From: Pseudoxanthomonas suwonensis
GTDB taxonomy: Bacteria; Pseudomonadota; Gammaproteobacteria; Xanthomonadales; Xanthomonadaceae
Direction of reading: 5' to 3'
NCBI GenBank assembly: GCA_003240695.1
Contig: QFNC01000029.1
Coordinates: forward strand, 1 to 35,129
DNA length: 35,129 bases
Shown: positions 1 through 9,116 of the stretch, piece after piece
Numbering within the stretch: the first letter of the stretch is position 1
Layout: each line of letters starts with the position of its first letter
Position numbers and translations under genes: made by a program
Notes under the pieces: generated by a model
What the model was told of the DNA's origin: nothing
The model's database searches: none
Seen by the model: only the letters and a program-made list of their open reading frames with translations

Positions 1-1263
<1,263 letters not shown>

Positions 1264-1300
1264 GAGAATGGATACCGGTGCATGGCGTAGAGAACCCGGC

Positions 1301-1330
1301 ATTATAACGGCCGGGGACGTAATCCCGTAA
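1301..1330 (-). promoter_or_regulatory. Probable sigma-70 promoter of rpoD
   Basis: On the minus strand a perfect TATAAT (-10) lies at 1306-1301. It is preceded, after an 18-nt spacer, by TTACGG at 1330-1325, a partial match to TTGACA. The -10 ends 37 nt before the rpoD ATG. It is the best promoter-like match I noticed in the 88-bp space between dtd and rpoD. Activity is inferred, not shown. Confidence 0.6.
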
Positions 1331-1351
1331 GAGGCAGGGCGACAGCGGCGT

Positions 1352-1792
1352 TCAGGCACGCAGCAGAAAGGTGACCGGGCCGTCGTTGACGAGATGGATC
1401 ACCATATGGGCCCCGAAACGGCCGGTTTCCACCCCTGAACGGTGTGCGGATCGGCAAACGGACAGCAGCCGGTCGAACCAACGTTCAGCTTCGGCCGGTG
1501 CGGCGGCGGTGCTGAAGCCCGGACGCATGCCCGAGCGGGTGTCGGCCGCCAAGGTGAACTGGCTGACCAGCAGCAGGCCGCCGCCGATATCGGTCACCGA
1601 GCGGTTCATGCGGCCCTGGGCATCGGCAAACACGCGGTAGCCCAGCAGACGTTCGCACATGCGCTGCACCTGTGCCTCGCCATCGTCTGGTTCCACGCCG
1701 ACCAGCGCCAGCAGGCCGGCGTCGATGCGGCCGATCACCGCGTCATCCACGGACACGCTGGCCTGGGTCACGCGCTGGATCAGGGCGATCAT
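1352..1792 (-). CDS. dtd: D-aminoacyl-tRNA deacylase
   Basis: Dtd hydrolyses D-aminoacyl-tRNAs (and Gly-tRNA-Ala), removing wrongly charged amino acids before they reach the ribosome. The 146-residue length matches the family (~145). It starts MIALIQRVTQASVSV and carries the two signature stretches that form the active site across the dimer: SQFTLAADTRSGMRPGF in the middle and NDGPVTF near the C-terminus. The frame is open further upstream, but the ATG at 1792 has a GGAGG sequence four bases before it (1801-1797) and matches the family start. The gene is divergent from the acyltransferase at 1873, leaving 80 bp for both promoters, and lies upstream of rpoD on the same strand. Confidence 0.96.
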   Translation of the reverse strand: MIALIQRVTQASVSVDDAVIGRIDAGLLALVGVEPDDGEAQVQRMCERLLGYRVFADAQGRMNRSVTDIGGGLLLVSQFTLAADTRSGMRPGFSTAAAPAEAERWFDRLLSVCRSAHRSGVETGRFGAHMVIHLVNDGPVTFLLRA

Positions 1793-1872
1793 CGAACCTC
1801 CGAAAGGCGGCGGGACAGCCAGCCTAGCCGATCGGCAGCGGTCGCAGGCCGCGATCTCGCTAGACTGGCCGG

Positions 1873-2814
1873 ATGACAGCCGCATCCCGATCTTCGTTCC
1901 GACTGCACGCGCTGGCCTGGTTGGCCGGCAGCCTGCCGCCGGCGGCGATGCGCGCCTTGGCGCGGCTGCGGGCTCGGCTGGCATCGCGCAATGGCCGCGA
2001 CTACCAGGTGGCGCGGACCAACCTGACGTTGATCGCACCGCACCTGGGCCACGTCGCTGCCGATTGGGTCACGCCGGCACGCATCCGCGCGGTGCTGGCC
2101 GGCGCATCGCTGACGGCGCTGGAAAGCCTGCGCGTGTGGACGCGACCGGTCAGCCAGAATCTGCAGGCGATCCGCGACGTGCATGGCATGCCCCTGCTGC
2201 AGGCCGCCTTGGCAGAGCGGCGCGGCCTGCTGATCGCCGCACCGCACTACGGCAATTGGGAGCTGCTGAACCAGTGGCTGGCACAACACATGCCGCTGGC
2301 GGTGCTGTATGCGCCGCCGGAATCGGCAACGGTGGAGGCCTTTTTGAACTCGGTGCGCGGGCGTCCGGGCGTGCGCACCGTGCGCGCCGAAGCCGCCGGC
2401 GTGCGCACGCTGTTGAAGCATCTGCAGCAGTGCGGCGCGGTGGGCATCCTGCCGGACCAGCAGCCCAAGCGCGGCGACGGCGTGTTCGCGCCGTTCTTCG
2501 GGGTGCCAGCGCTGACCATGACCCTGTTCGCGCGGCTGGCGCAGCGCAGCGGGGCGGCCTGCCTGCTGGTCGCCGCCGAGCGGCGCAGCGACGGCAGCGG
2601 ATTCGATATCCGCATCCGGCCTTTGCCCGTCGCGGTGGCCGATGCCGATCCGGTGGTGGCCTGCACGGCACTGAATGCCGCCGTGGAAACGCTGGTGCGT
2701 GCCGATGAAACCCAGTATCAATGGAGCTACAAGCGCTTCAGCGTGGCACCGTCCGGGCTGGGCAAGGACAATCCCTACTGGCCGCACGCCTATCCCAACC
2801 GCCGCAAACGATGA
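1873..2814 (+). CDS. LpxL/HtrB-family lipid A (lysophospholipid) acyltransferase
   Basis: This is a 313-residue member of the late lipid A acyltransferase family, which transfers an acyl chain from acyl-ACP to a lipid A precursor at the inner membrane. The catalytic H-X4-E motif is HYGNWE (His125, Glu130). The second family motif, DQQPKRGDGVFAPFFG, is at 195-210. The N-terminal ~25 residues are a hydrophobic anchor segment. Its stop overlaps the start of the next gene (ATGA at 2811-2814), so it is probably translationally coupled to the two bPH2 proteins. The exact acyl donor and position cannot be read from sequence. A role on another lysophospholipid is possible, so no gene symbol is given. 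Confidence 0.88.
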   Translation: MTAASRSSFRLHALAWLAGSLPPAAMRALARLRARLASRNGRDYQVARTNLTLIAPHLGHVAADWVTPARIRAVLAGASLTALESLRVWTRPVSQNLQAIRDVHGMPLLQAALAERRGLLIAAPHYGNWELLNQWLAQHMPLAVLYAPPESATVEAFLNSVRGRPGVRTVRAEAAGVRTLLKHLQQCGAVGILPDQQPKRGDGVFAPFFGVPALTMTLFARLAQRSGAACLLVAAERRSDGSGFDIRIRPLPVAVADADPVVACTALNAAVETLVRADETQYQWSYKRFSVAPSGLGKDNPYWPHAYPNRRKR

Positions 2815-3323
2815 CTGCCGACGTCGCACCCGTTGTTTCTTCCGACACCTATGCCACTTGGCAGCCGCTGCCGCGCCGCGGCCGTTGGCTGTTCGCCCTG
2901 CAGGGGTTGCTGGCTGGCGCAGGAATGGCGATTGCGGGCAGCATCGCCCTGTCGTTCGTGGTGGCGCACATGCCGATGGCGGGATTGCTGCTGACCGGGA
3001 CGCTGTGGTTGCTGGCGCCCGCAGTCGGCATCTGGCTGGGACTGCGCACGCACCGCTACATCGCCTGGTCGCTGGGCAGCGAAGGTTTCGCCCTGCGCCG
3101 TGGCCGGCTGTGGTTCACCGAAACACGCATTCCCGCCGCCCGGGTGCAGCATCTGGACGTGAAGCACGGTCCGCTGGCGCGCCGGTTCGGACTGGCCACC
3201 TTGGTCCTGCACACGGCCGGCACCCGCGACAGCGCCGTGTCCGTTCCCGGGCTGGATGCGGACGATGCCGCGCATCTGCGTGAGGTGCTGGGCCGGCAGC
3301 CGGTGCTCGATGACGATGACTGA
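2811..3323 (+). CDS. bPH2-domain membrane protein (YdbS-like)
   Basis: This 170-residue protein has two hydrophobic membrane segments (about 27-50 and 56-77) followed by one bacterial PH-like domain (PF03703, about 82-160; core YIAWSLGSEGFALRRGRLWF). YdbS/YdbT pairs occur widely in bacteria. Their biochemical role is poorly known; in Bacillus they are linked to resistance to antimicrobial compounds. The start at 2811 is set by the 4-nt ATGA overlap with the acyltransferase. The last codons, encoding VLDDDD, overlap the start of the next gene. The three genes form one tight unit, which suggests a shared envelope role, but this is inference. Confidence 0.8.
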   Translation: MTADVAPVVSSDTYATWQPLPRRGRWLFALQGLLAGAGMAIAGSIALSFVVAHMPMAGLLLTGTLWLLAPAVGIWLGLRTHRYIAWSLGSEGFALRRGRLWFTETRIPAARVQHLDVKHGPLARRFGLATLVLHTAGTRDSAVSVPGLDADDAAHLREVLGRQPVLDDDD

Positions 3324-4821
3324 TCCTTCCGCATCCGACACGGTCGACAGCGTCCTGCCGCCGCAGCCGGATCGGCGCCTGCATCCGCTGTCGCCGCTGT
3401 TCGTGCTGCTGCACCATCTGCGCCAGTTCATCCTGCCGATCATCGTGTTCCTGGTGCTGGGCCGTGGCGACCGCGACGAATTGTGGTCGCTGGTGGTGAT
3501 CCTGCTGCTGGGCGTGGCCTCGGTGTGGCGCTACTACACCTATCAATACCGCATTCTCGAGGACCGCCTGGTGGTGCGCAGCGGCCTGTTCGAACAGCAG
3601 TTGCGGCAGATCCCGTTTTCGCGCATCCACAACGTGGCCGTGCACCAGAGCCTGCTGCACCGGCTGTTCAAGGTGGCCGAGGTGCGCCTGGAATCGGCCG
3701 CCGGCCGCAAGCCGGAAGCGCAGATGCAGGTGCTGCCGCTGGACGCCGCGCTGGCGCTGGAGGCGCTGGTGCGCAGCCATGGCGCGCAGCACGACGCACC
3801 CGCCCTTGCAGACACGCCGGATGCCCATCTGTGGCTGCGATTGCCGCTGTCCGAGGTGGTGCGACTGGGCTTGATCTCCAATCGCGGCATCGTGGTGGTG
3901 GGGGCGACACTGGTGGCGCTGTCTCAGATGCGCATCCAGGTGCCGGACGCCACGCTGAAGCGCTGGGCCCGGCTGGCGAATGCGCAGGCGCACGATCATC
4001 CCCTGACCTGGCTGCATGTGGCCGGTCTGATGATCCTGGCCGTGCTGCTGGCACTGGCACTGGTGCGGCTGCTGTCGGTGGCGCTGGCCATCCTGCAGTA
4101 CCACGATTTCCGTCTGACCGTGCACGGGCGACGCCTGTCCACCGAGCGCGGCCTGCTGTCGCGCGCCCGCGCCAGCGTGCCACGCCGCCGCATCCAGACC
4201 TGGCAATTGCGCGAAACCCCGCTGCACCGGCTGTTCCGGCGTCGCACGCTGCAGGTGGAAACCGCAGCGTCCACCGCCAACGAAAACCAGCGCAGCGTGC
4301 GCGACATCGCCCCGGTGGGCACGCCGGACCGGTGCGATGCGCTGATCGCGCGCCTGCTGCCGGCCGGCCACTGGCCGCCGTCGCAATGGCGCCCCCTGCA
4401 TCGACGGGCATGGATGCCGCTGGCACTGCCATCGCTGTTGCTGCTGTTTCCCGCAGGGGTCCTGATTTGGCGTTTCGGCACGCCGGGCTGGCTGGCGTTG
4501 CTGGCTGTGCCGGTGTTCGTCGCAATGGCGATGCTGCATGCCCGCCATGCCGGTTACAGCGTGCAGGGCGAACTGGTCGCGATCCGCAGCGGCTGGCTGT
4601 CGCGGCGCTGGCGCTTCGCCGAACTGGACAAGCTGCAGGTGATCCGCCTGTCGCAATCGCCCTTGCAGCGCTGGCTGGGCATGGCCAGTCTGCTGCTGGA
4701 CACCGCCGGCGCCGACAGCATCGGACCGCCGTTGCGCATCGTGCATGTGCCGATCACCGAGGCCGAACGGCTGCAACGGCATCTGCAGCAGCAGGTGGCG
4801 CAGCGGCCGTTGCATTGGTGA
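3310..4821 (+). CDS. Triple bPH2-domain membrane protein (YdbT-like)
   Basis: This is the larger partner of the preceding gene, 503 residues from the ATG at 3310 (a second in-frame ATG at 3316 would give 501). Three copies of the PF03703 membrane-flanked domain are visible by their shared pattern of a basic turn followed by RxGL/W and a xLxRLF/L helix. Their cores are YRILEDRLVVRSGLFEQQLR, FRLTVHGRRLSTERGLLSRA and YSVQGELVAIRSGWLSRRW. Each is preceded by a hydrophobic segment or pair. The start overlaps the end of the YdbS-like gene by 14 nt. The stop lies 16 bp from the convergent glycosyltransferase gene. Function is unknown; membrane location is well supported. Confidence 0.8.
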   Translation: MTMTDPSASDTVDSVLPPQPDRRLHPLSPLFVLLHHLRQFILPIIVFLVLGRGDRDELWSLVVILLLGVASVWRYYTYQYRILEDRLVVRSGLFEQQLRQIPFSRIHNVAVHQSLLHRLFKVAEVRLESAAGRKPEAQMQVLPLDAALALEALVRSHGAQHDAPALADTPDAHLWLRLPLSEVVRLGLISNRGIVVVGATLVALSQMRIQVPDATLKRWARLANAQAHDHPLTWLHVAGLMILAVLLALALVRLLSVALAILQYHDFRLTVHGRRLSTERGLLSRARASVPRRRIQTWQLRETPLHRLFRRRTLQVETAASTANENQRSVRDIAPVGTPDRCDALIARLLPAGHWPPSQWRPLHRRAWMPLALPSLLLLFPAGVLIWRFGTPGWLALLAVPVFVAMAMLHARHAGYSVQGELVAIRSGWLSRRWRFAELDKLQVIRLSQSPLQRWLGMASLLLDTAGADSIGPPLRIVHVPITEAERLQRHLQQQVAQRPLHW

Positions 4822-4837
4822 GGGTGCAGATGATGGA

Positions 4838-5965
4838 TCAGCGGCTTCGCTGACCGGCCGAATCCTGCATCAAACTGCCGATGCCGGCACGCGCGAACAA
4901 TGCCCGGGCCCGCGCGGCATAGCCACTGCGTGCCAGCCCCAGATCGACGACCTGCAGATCCGGCCGCAGCCAGTGCGCCGCCAGCAAGGCGGTGGAGCCT
5001 TCGCCCAGCAAGCGTGCTCCAGCGGGCAGCAACGGCAGCAGCAGCTCCATCGGGATCAGCGCCGGCAGCACGCACGCCGCACCGGCCTGCAGCAGCAGGC
5101 CGGGATCGGGATCGGTTTCGCGCGGATGGTATTTCAAGGCGATGCGCGACCCCTGCGCAGCCACATCGGTCACGGCTTGGCGCAGGGCTTGGGCGAAAGC
5201 GGGATCATCGCGCAGTTGATTGGAATGCGGCAGCACCCACACCGCATCGCAACCCCGCAGCTGCGTGCGATCCACGCCGAAGGCGCGGGCGGCATCCAGG
5301 CTCAAGCGCAGGAACGCGCGGTTGGCAAGCCAGTCCCGCGGCAGTTGCCGGATCCGTTCCGACCGATACGGCGGCTGCGGCGCCAGTGCCGGAAACGCCA
5401 GCCAGGCTTCTGCGATCCAGCGACTGGTGCCGGCATGCGCCACGCGCTGCCACCAGCGGCCGTAGATGCGCTGCTTCACGAACGCATCGACGCGCCGCAC
5501 CCACGGCCGCTGCCGCACATCGCCCAGATAGGTGTACAGGCCATCATCCAGATAACGCCCGGCCAGGGTGCCGGTGCGCGTGCTCACTCGATGCAGCAGC
5601 AACTGGGTTTCCACCTTGCGATCGTTGCCCAGCCACACCTGCTGCGGCGCGAAGTCGGCGTCCAGCGTGCGCAGGGCCGACAGCGTTTCCCGGCGCAGGT
5701 CACGTTTTACCTGGCCGCGATGCAGGAAGTGCCGCAGTCCGCGTCCGCGATCGAGCGCGCCGCGTCGATGTTCGGTATGCCGGCCGGGCAGGCGCACGAT
5801 CGCCTCGAACGGTGTGTCGCGCCAGGCCTCCAGCAATGCCTGCAGACGTTCGGCCAGATCGAAATCCTCCAGCAGGATCAACCGCGCACGACCACCCTGC
5901 GCGCGCGCCGCCGCCGCGCAGGCCAGCGCGATCATCGGCGTGGAGGCCACGAACACCCGATTCAT
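4838..5965 (-). CDS. Polysialyltransferase-like glycosyltransferase
   Basis: This 375-residue protein starts MNRVFVASTPMIALACAAAA. I read it as a sialyl-/polysialyltransferase-like GT-B glycosyltransferase (GT52/GT38 type, Pfam POLYST-like). Three features support this: the overall pattern, a C-terminal KYHPRE segment matching the HP motif of these enzymes, and a later GEGSTALLAAHWL segment resembling their Ser/Thr motif. Such enzymes add sugars from CMP-linked donors to surface glycans. Its ATG overlaps the stop of the GT2 gene upstream (ATGA at 5965-5962), so the two are probably co-translated and work on the same glycan. Donor and acceptor cannot be inferred, and no CMP-sialic acid genes are in the window. 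Confidence 0.6.
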   Translation of the reverse strand: MNRVFVASTPMIALACAAAARAQGGRARLILLEDFDLAERLQALLEAWRDTPFEAIVRLPGRHTEHRRGALDRGRGLRHFLHRGQVKRDLRRETLSALRTLDADFAPQQVWLGNDRKVETQLLLHRVSTRTGTLAGRYLDDGLYTYLGDVRQRPWVRRVDAFVKQRIYGRWWQRVAHAGTSRWIAEAWLAFPALAPQPPYRSERIRQLPRDWLANRAFLRLSLDAARAFGVDRTQLRGCDAVWVLPHSNQLRDDPAFAQALRQAVTDVAAQGSRIALKYHPRETDPDPGLLLQAGAACVLPALIPMELLLPLLPAGARLLGEGSTALLAAHWLRPDLQVVDLGLARSGYAARARALFARAGIGSLMQDSAGQRSR

Positions 5966-6798
5966 GATGCCGGCGCGTGGAGATTCAGGCCGTGCTCGGT
6001 GCGGACGCGATTTTCGGTGCGGGTGGTCGCACGGATGGCGTCGTTGGCGGCCTTCATCTCGGGGCGCACGTAGCCGCGTGGATGATCCAGATGGATGCAC
6101 ACCGCCGAAAACCGCACCTGCTTGCCACGGATGCCGGCATTGGCCAGGCGCTCGCCCAGTTCCAGGTCTTCGCCGCCATAGCTCATGCGTTCGTCGAAGC
6201 CGTTGGCAGCCACGATGTCGGCCATCCAGCCCGAGGCGTTGTTGCCGCTCCAGCGCGGCTGCGTGGGGGTGATTGCATTCAGCAGCCACTCGCGCCAGCC
6301 GGGCCGGGCCCACAGCTTCAGCGAGCGATCCTCGCGCGGCAGTCCTACTGACCGCAGCCAGTCCAGATCGCAGTGCAGGCCCTGGCCTATGACATCCGGG
6401 GTGATGCGTTCGCTCACCGCCATCGGCAGCTTGCAGTAGCCGCCGCCGAGAAACCGGCCCGGCTCGCGCAGCCGCAAGTGCTGCGACAGGAAATCCGCGC
6501 GCGGTACGCAGTCGCCATCGGACACCACCAGATAGTCGCTGCTCGCCTGCAGCATCGCCATGTTGAGAATGCGGCACTTGCGGAAGCCGTCGTCTTCCTG
6601 CCACACGTGTTTCAGCGCGAACGGCAGCTGCGGTCGCAGACGTTCGATCACTGCACGCGTGTCCTCGCGCGAGCCGTCGTCGGCCACGATCAGCTCGAAA
6701 TCGTGCCGATCCTGCGCGGCCCAGCCTTGCAGGGCCAGTTCCAGCCAGCGCGGCTGGTTGTAGGTACTGATGACGACGCTGGCCACGGCTGAAGGCAT
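5962..6798 (-). CDS. Family 2 glycosyltransferase with galactosyltransferase-type C-terminus
   Basis: This 278-residue GT-A enzyme has the GT2 N-terminus SVVISTYNQPRWLELALQGW, an ADDGS nucleotide-binding segment at 39-43 and the DxD-type metal-binding motif as DGD at 94-96. The C-terminal part matches the galactosyltransferase-like 7_C domain: SGWMADIVAANGFDERMSYG, followed by GEDLELGERL with its acidic ED pair. The start at 6798 gives a typical length; a nearby upstream ATG is out of frame. It is coupled to the downstream polysialyltransferase-like gene and divergent from the GT8-like gene with 45 bp between the starts. A role in LPS or other surface polysaccharide is likely; the sugar is unknown. 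Confidence 0.86.
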   Translation of the reverse strand: MPSAVASVVISTYNQPRWLELALQGWAAQDRHDFELIVADDGSREDTRAVIERLRPQLPFALKHVWQEDDGFRKCRILNMAMLQASSDYLVVSDGDCVPRADFLSQHLRLREPGRFLGGGYCKLPMAVSERITPDVIGQGLHCDLDWLRSVGLPREDRSLKLWARPGWREWLLNAITPTQPRWSGNNASGWMADIVAANGFDERMSYGGEDLELGERLANAGIRGKQVRFSAVCIHLDHPRGYVRPEMKAANDAIRATTRTENRVRTEHGLNLHAPAS

Positions 6799-6843
6799 GG
6801 CATGGATTCTAAGCCGACGCGGCATTGGGCGTATCCTTGGCGC

Positions 6844-7776
6844 ATGACCGACGACCCCATCCGCGTGTTCTGCGGCGCCGACCGCAGCCAGCAGCTGGCC
6901 TACCGGGTGCTGGCCGATTCCATCCGCCGCCACACCGCGCGCGACGTGCAGATCCGCACCATCGACAACGGCGATGCACCATCGACCGGCGACCCGCGCA
7001 ACGCGCCCTACACCGAGTTCAGCTTCGCCCGTTTCGCGATCCCGGCGTTGTGCGGATACCAGGGCCGCGCGGTGTACATGGATTCGGACATGCTGGTGTT
7101 CCACGACATGGCCGAGCTGTGGGACACCGACCTGGGCGATGCGACAATCGCCATCGAAATCGGCTCGCGCAGCGCACCCGAACAGATGGCGCATGCCCGC
7201 AACCGGCATGCCGCGGTGATGCTGCTGGACTGTGCCCGGCTGGACTGGGACGTGGCCGACATCGTGCAGCGGCTGGGCCGCGATTACGACTACGACGCGC
7301 TGATGTCCATCGACCCGGTGGTCGGCCCCGGCGCGATGCAGGAACGCATCCCGGTGGGCTGGAACGATCTGGACCGCTACGATCCAGACCGCACCCGCAA
7401 CCTGCACTACACCGAAATCCGCACCCAGCCGTGGGTCAGCGCCCTGCATCCGCACGGTGGCCTGTGGGTGGATGCCGTGCGCCGCATGCTGGACGCCGGC
7501 ACGCTGCAGGCCAGCGATGTGCAGGGCGAAGTCGAACTGGGCTACGCGCGACCGTCGCTGTTGATCGAACTGGGTCTGGAGCCGCACGACGGCGTGATCG
7601 CACCGGACTCCTTGGCCGCCATCGATGCGCAGCGCGGCTTCGTGGCCCATCGCAGGCTGCTGGCCCGATTTGCCGAACGCAAGCGCGCCATCGCCCGCCA
7701 TCGACGCGACCACGCCACCGGCCTGAACGCGGTGTGGCAGCGCCTGCGCTACCGCTACCGGCACGGTTCGGAATAA
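6844..7776 (+). CDS. GT8-like glycosyltransferase
   Basis: This 310-residue protein begins MTDDPIRVFCGADRSQQLAY, resembling the FVGADRxQxLA start of GT8-like retaining glycosyltransferases. It has the DxD metal-binding motif as DSD (80-82) in the stretch RAVYMDSDMLVFHDM, and later histidine-containing segments (NLHYTEIRTQPW, ALHPHGGLW) like the metal-binding C-terminal motifs of the family. The C-terminus is rich in Arg and Lys, suggesting a peripheral membrane contact. It is transcribed away from the two minus-strand glycosyltransferase genes and ends 15 bp before the convergent coiled-coil membrane protein. It probably acts on the same surface glycan. Substrate unknown. Confidence 0.72.
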   Translation: MTDDPIRVFCGADRSQQLAYRVLADSIRRHTARDVQIRTIDNGDAPSTGDPRNAPYTEFSFARFAIPALCGYQGRAVYMDSDMLVFHDMAELWDTDLGDATIAIEIGSRSAPEQMAHARNRHAAVMLLDCARLDWDVADIVQRLGRDYDYDALMSIDPVVGPGAMQERIPVGWNDLDRYDPDRTRNLHYTEIRTQPWVSALHPHGGLWVDAVRRMLDAGTLQASDVQGEVELGYARPSLLIELGLEPHDGVIAPDSLAAIDAQRGFVAHRRLLARFAERKRAIARHRRDHATGLNAVWQRLRYRYRHGSE

Positions 7777-7791
7777 GCCCTTACAGACAGC

Positions 7792-8364
7792 TCAGCGCCG
7801 CGGCTGCAACGGCCGATACTGTTGCTGCGGGCCACTGCCTTTTGCGGCGACATCCACATTGGCGCACAGGCGTTCGCCGCACAGGGTCACGTCGGCCTGG
7901 TTGTAGGCCCGCAGCAGCTCGGCACTGATCTGGTTGTCTCGGATCTGCTTGCGGTAATGCGATGCCAAGTAGAGGCTGCCGGCCAGCAGCACCGCCACCG
8001 CGGCAATCACGGAACCCAGGACCTTCCAGGCCACGTGCCGATTCAGTGTTTCGGTTCGTCGCACCTGCGCGGCCATGGCCTCGGCCCCGTCCTGCAGCAA
8101 TTGCCCGGAATCGCGCAGCCGCTGTTCGTATCCGGCCATGGCCTGTCCCAATGCCGCTTCGATCTGCTGCATCACTGCCATAGGCAGCCGCTGCAGACTG
8201 GCGTCGGCGGACTGCCGCACGGTCCCGGGCAACAGCTGGGTCAACTGCTGCAATTGCCGGCTGAGTGCCTGCTGCTGGTCCTCCAGTTCGCGCGATCGCC
8301 GTTCGAACTGCTCCATCAGCGCGGCGGTCTTCTGGATCACGTCGATCAGCTGTGTCTGGTCCAT
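7792..8364 (-). CDS. Coiled-coil single-pass membrane protein of unknown function
   Basis: This 190-residue protein is not assigned to a family. Residues 1-110 are Gln-, Glu- and Ala-rich and helical, with a strong coiled-coil pattern at about 18-45. One membrane segment follows (about 112-134, VAWKVLGSVIAAVAVLLAGS). The C-terminal tail has two Cys (LCGERLC) and ends in Pro/Gln/Arg-rich sequence. Similar proteins in this lineage are, as I recall, sometimes labelled 'relaxation protein'; I see no relaxase motif. It lies 32 bp downstream of the broken lipase gene on the same strand, so it is probably the third gene of that accessory operon, perhaps aiding delivery or self-protection. That role is a guess from position. 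Confidence 0.7.
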   Translation of the reverse strand: MDQTQLIDVIQKTAALMEQFERRSRELEDQQQALSRQLQQLTQLLPGTVRQSADASLQRLPMAVMQQIEAALGQAMAGYEQRLRDSGQLLQDGAEAMAAQVRRTETLNRHVAWKVLGSVIAAVAVLLAGSLYLASHYRKQIRDNQISAELLRAYNQADVTLCGERLCANVDVAAKGSGPQQQYRPLQPRR

Positions 8365-8396
8365 GGATGTCCCGTTGCCATGCGTCGTGGAAGAAA

Positions 8397-9116
8397 TCAG
8401 CCCATCACCGGCCCGACCTGCCGGGTCTGACGTGCGGCGGCTTCTTCCAGCATGGTGCGTTCGGCCTGTTCGCGAGCCAGCTGTTCCTGCCGATCCACGC
8501 CTGCAATGGCCTGCTCGCGCAGGGCGCGGCCGCCTTCGCCATCGGCTGCCTGCTGCGTCATCCGGCGGAAGGTGTCGGCATCGCCGGATTTGGCTGCGGC
8601 CAGCATGCGGTCGAGGAAGGCGGACGGGTCGGATTCCAGGGTCGGTGCCGCCGTGCGATTGCTTCCCGCGTGCGGCGTGGCATTCGCCTGTGCGTCGGCC
8701 ATGCCTGCACTGCCGCGAATGGTGTCCCGCAGATCGGCATCCTTGGCCGGCAGGTACGGCCGCACACCGTCCATGGCACGGTCCACGTCGACGGCGCTGG
8801 TGGGGCGGTTGAACAGCCAGTCATTGATCGCCTTGCCGGCGGCATCGAGCGTCTTCTGGCTGTGCCCCACCTGTTCGAGGGCCTGGCCTGCTTTCTTGTC
8901 CAGCCAGTTCCAGCCATCGCCCATACGATCCAAGGCCTCGTTGATCAAACGACCACCGAGTGTCGCTCCTGTCCGCAATTGCCCCACTTCGTCTCTGTAT
9001 TCATTGATGATCGAGGCAGCCGTCGCAGCACGCTTTCGTGCCCCGGGGTCGGCCAGGATCGATTCGTCCTTGGCATCTGTCTTGTTTTCGTCGATAAAAT
9101 TGCCAAGCTTGTGATA
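8397..9116 (-). pseudogene. 3' part of the split lipase gene (C-terminal region after an in-frame TGA)
   Basis: Reading on in the lipase frame beyond the TGA at 9119-9117, the frame stays open for 239 codons to a stop at 8397. It begins YHKLGNFIDENKTDAKDESI and runs into a low-complexity, Ala/Gln/Arg-rich helical tail ending TRQVGPVMG. The His two codons after the stop, followed by NFI, sits about 48 residues after the probable catalytic Asp, where class 3 lipases place their catalytic His. The whole frame 9800-8397 is 468 codons with only this one stop and no frameshift, which fits a single point mutation in an otherwise intact gene. A GTG at 8987 could start a separate 196-residue product, but no clear ribosome binding site was noted. 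Confidence 0.72.

Noticed and set aside
3115..4815. Long minus-strand frame (566 codons) opposite the YdbT-like gene
   Set aside because: Its composition is His/Gln/Arg-rich, typical of a wrong-frame translation in GC-rich DNA, and the plus-strand bPH2 domains are clear.
8397..8987. Independent gene starting at the GTG at 8987
   Set aside because: The frame continues upstream without interruption to the TGA that ends the lipase frame, so it is better read as the 3' part of one broken gene.
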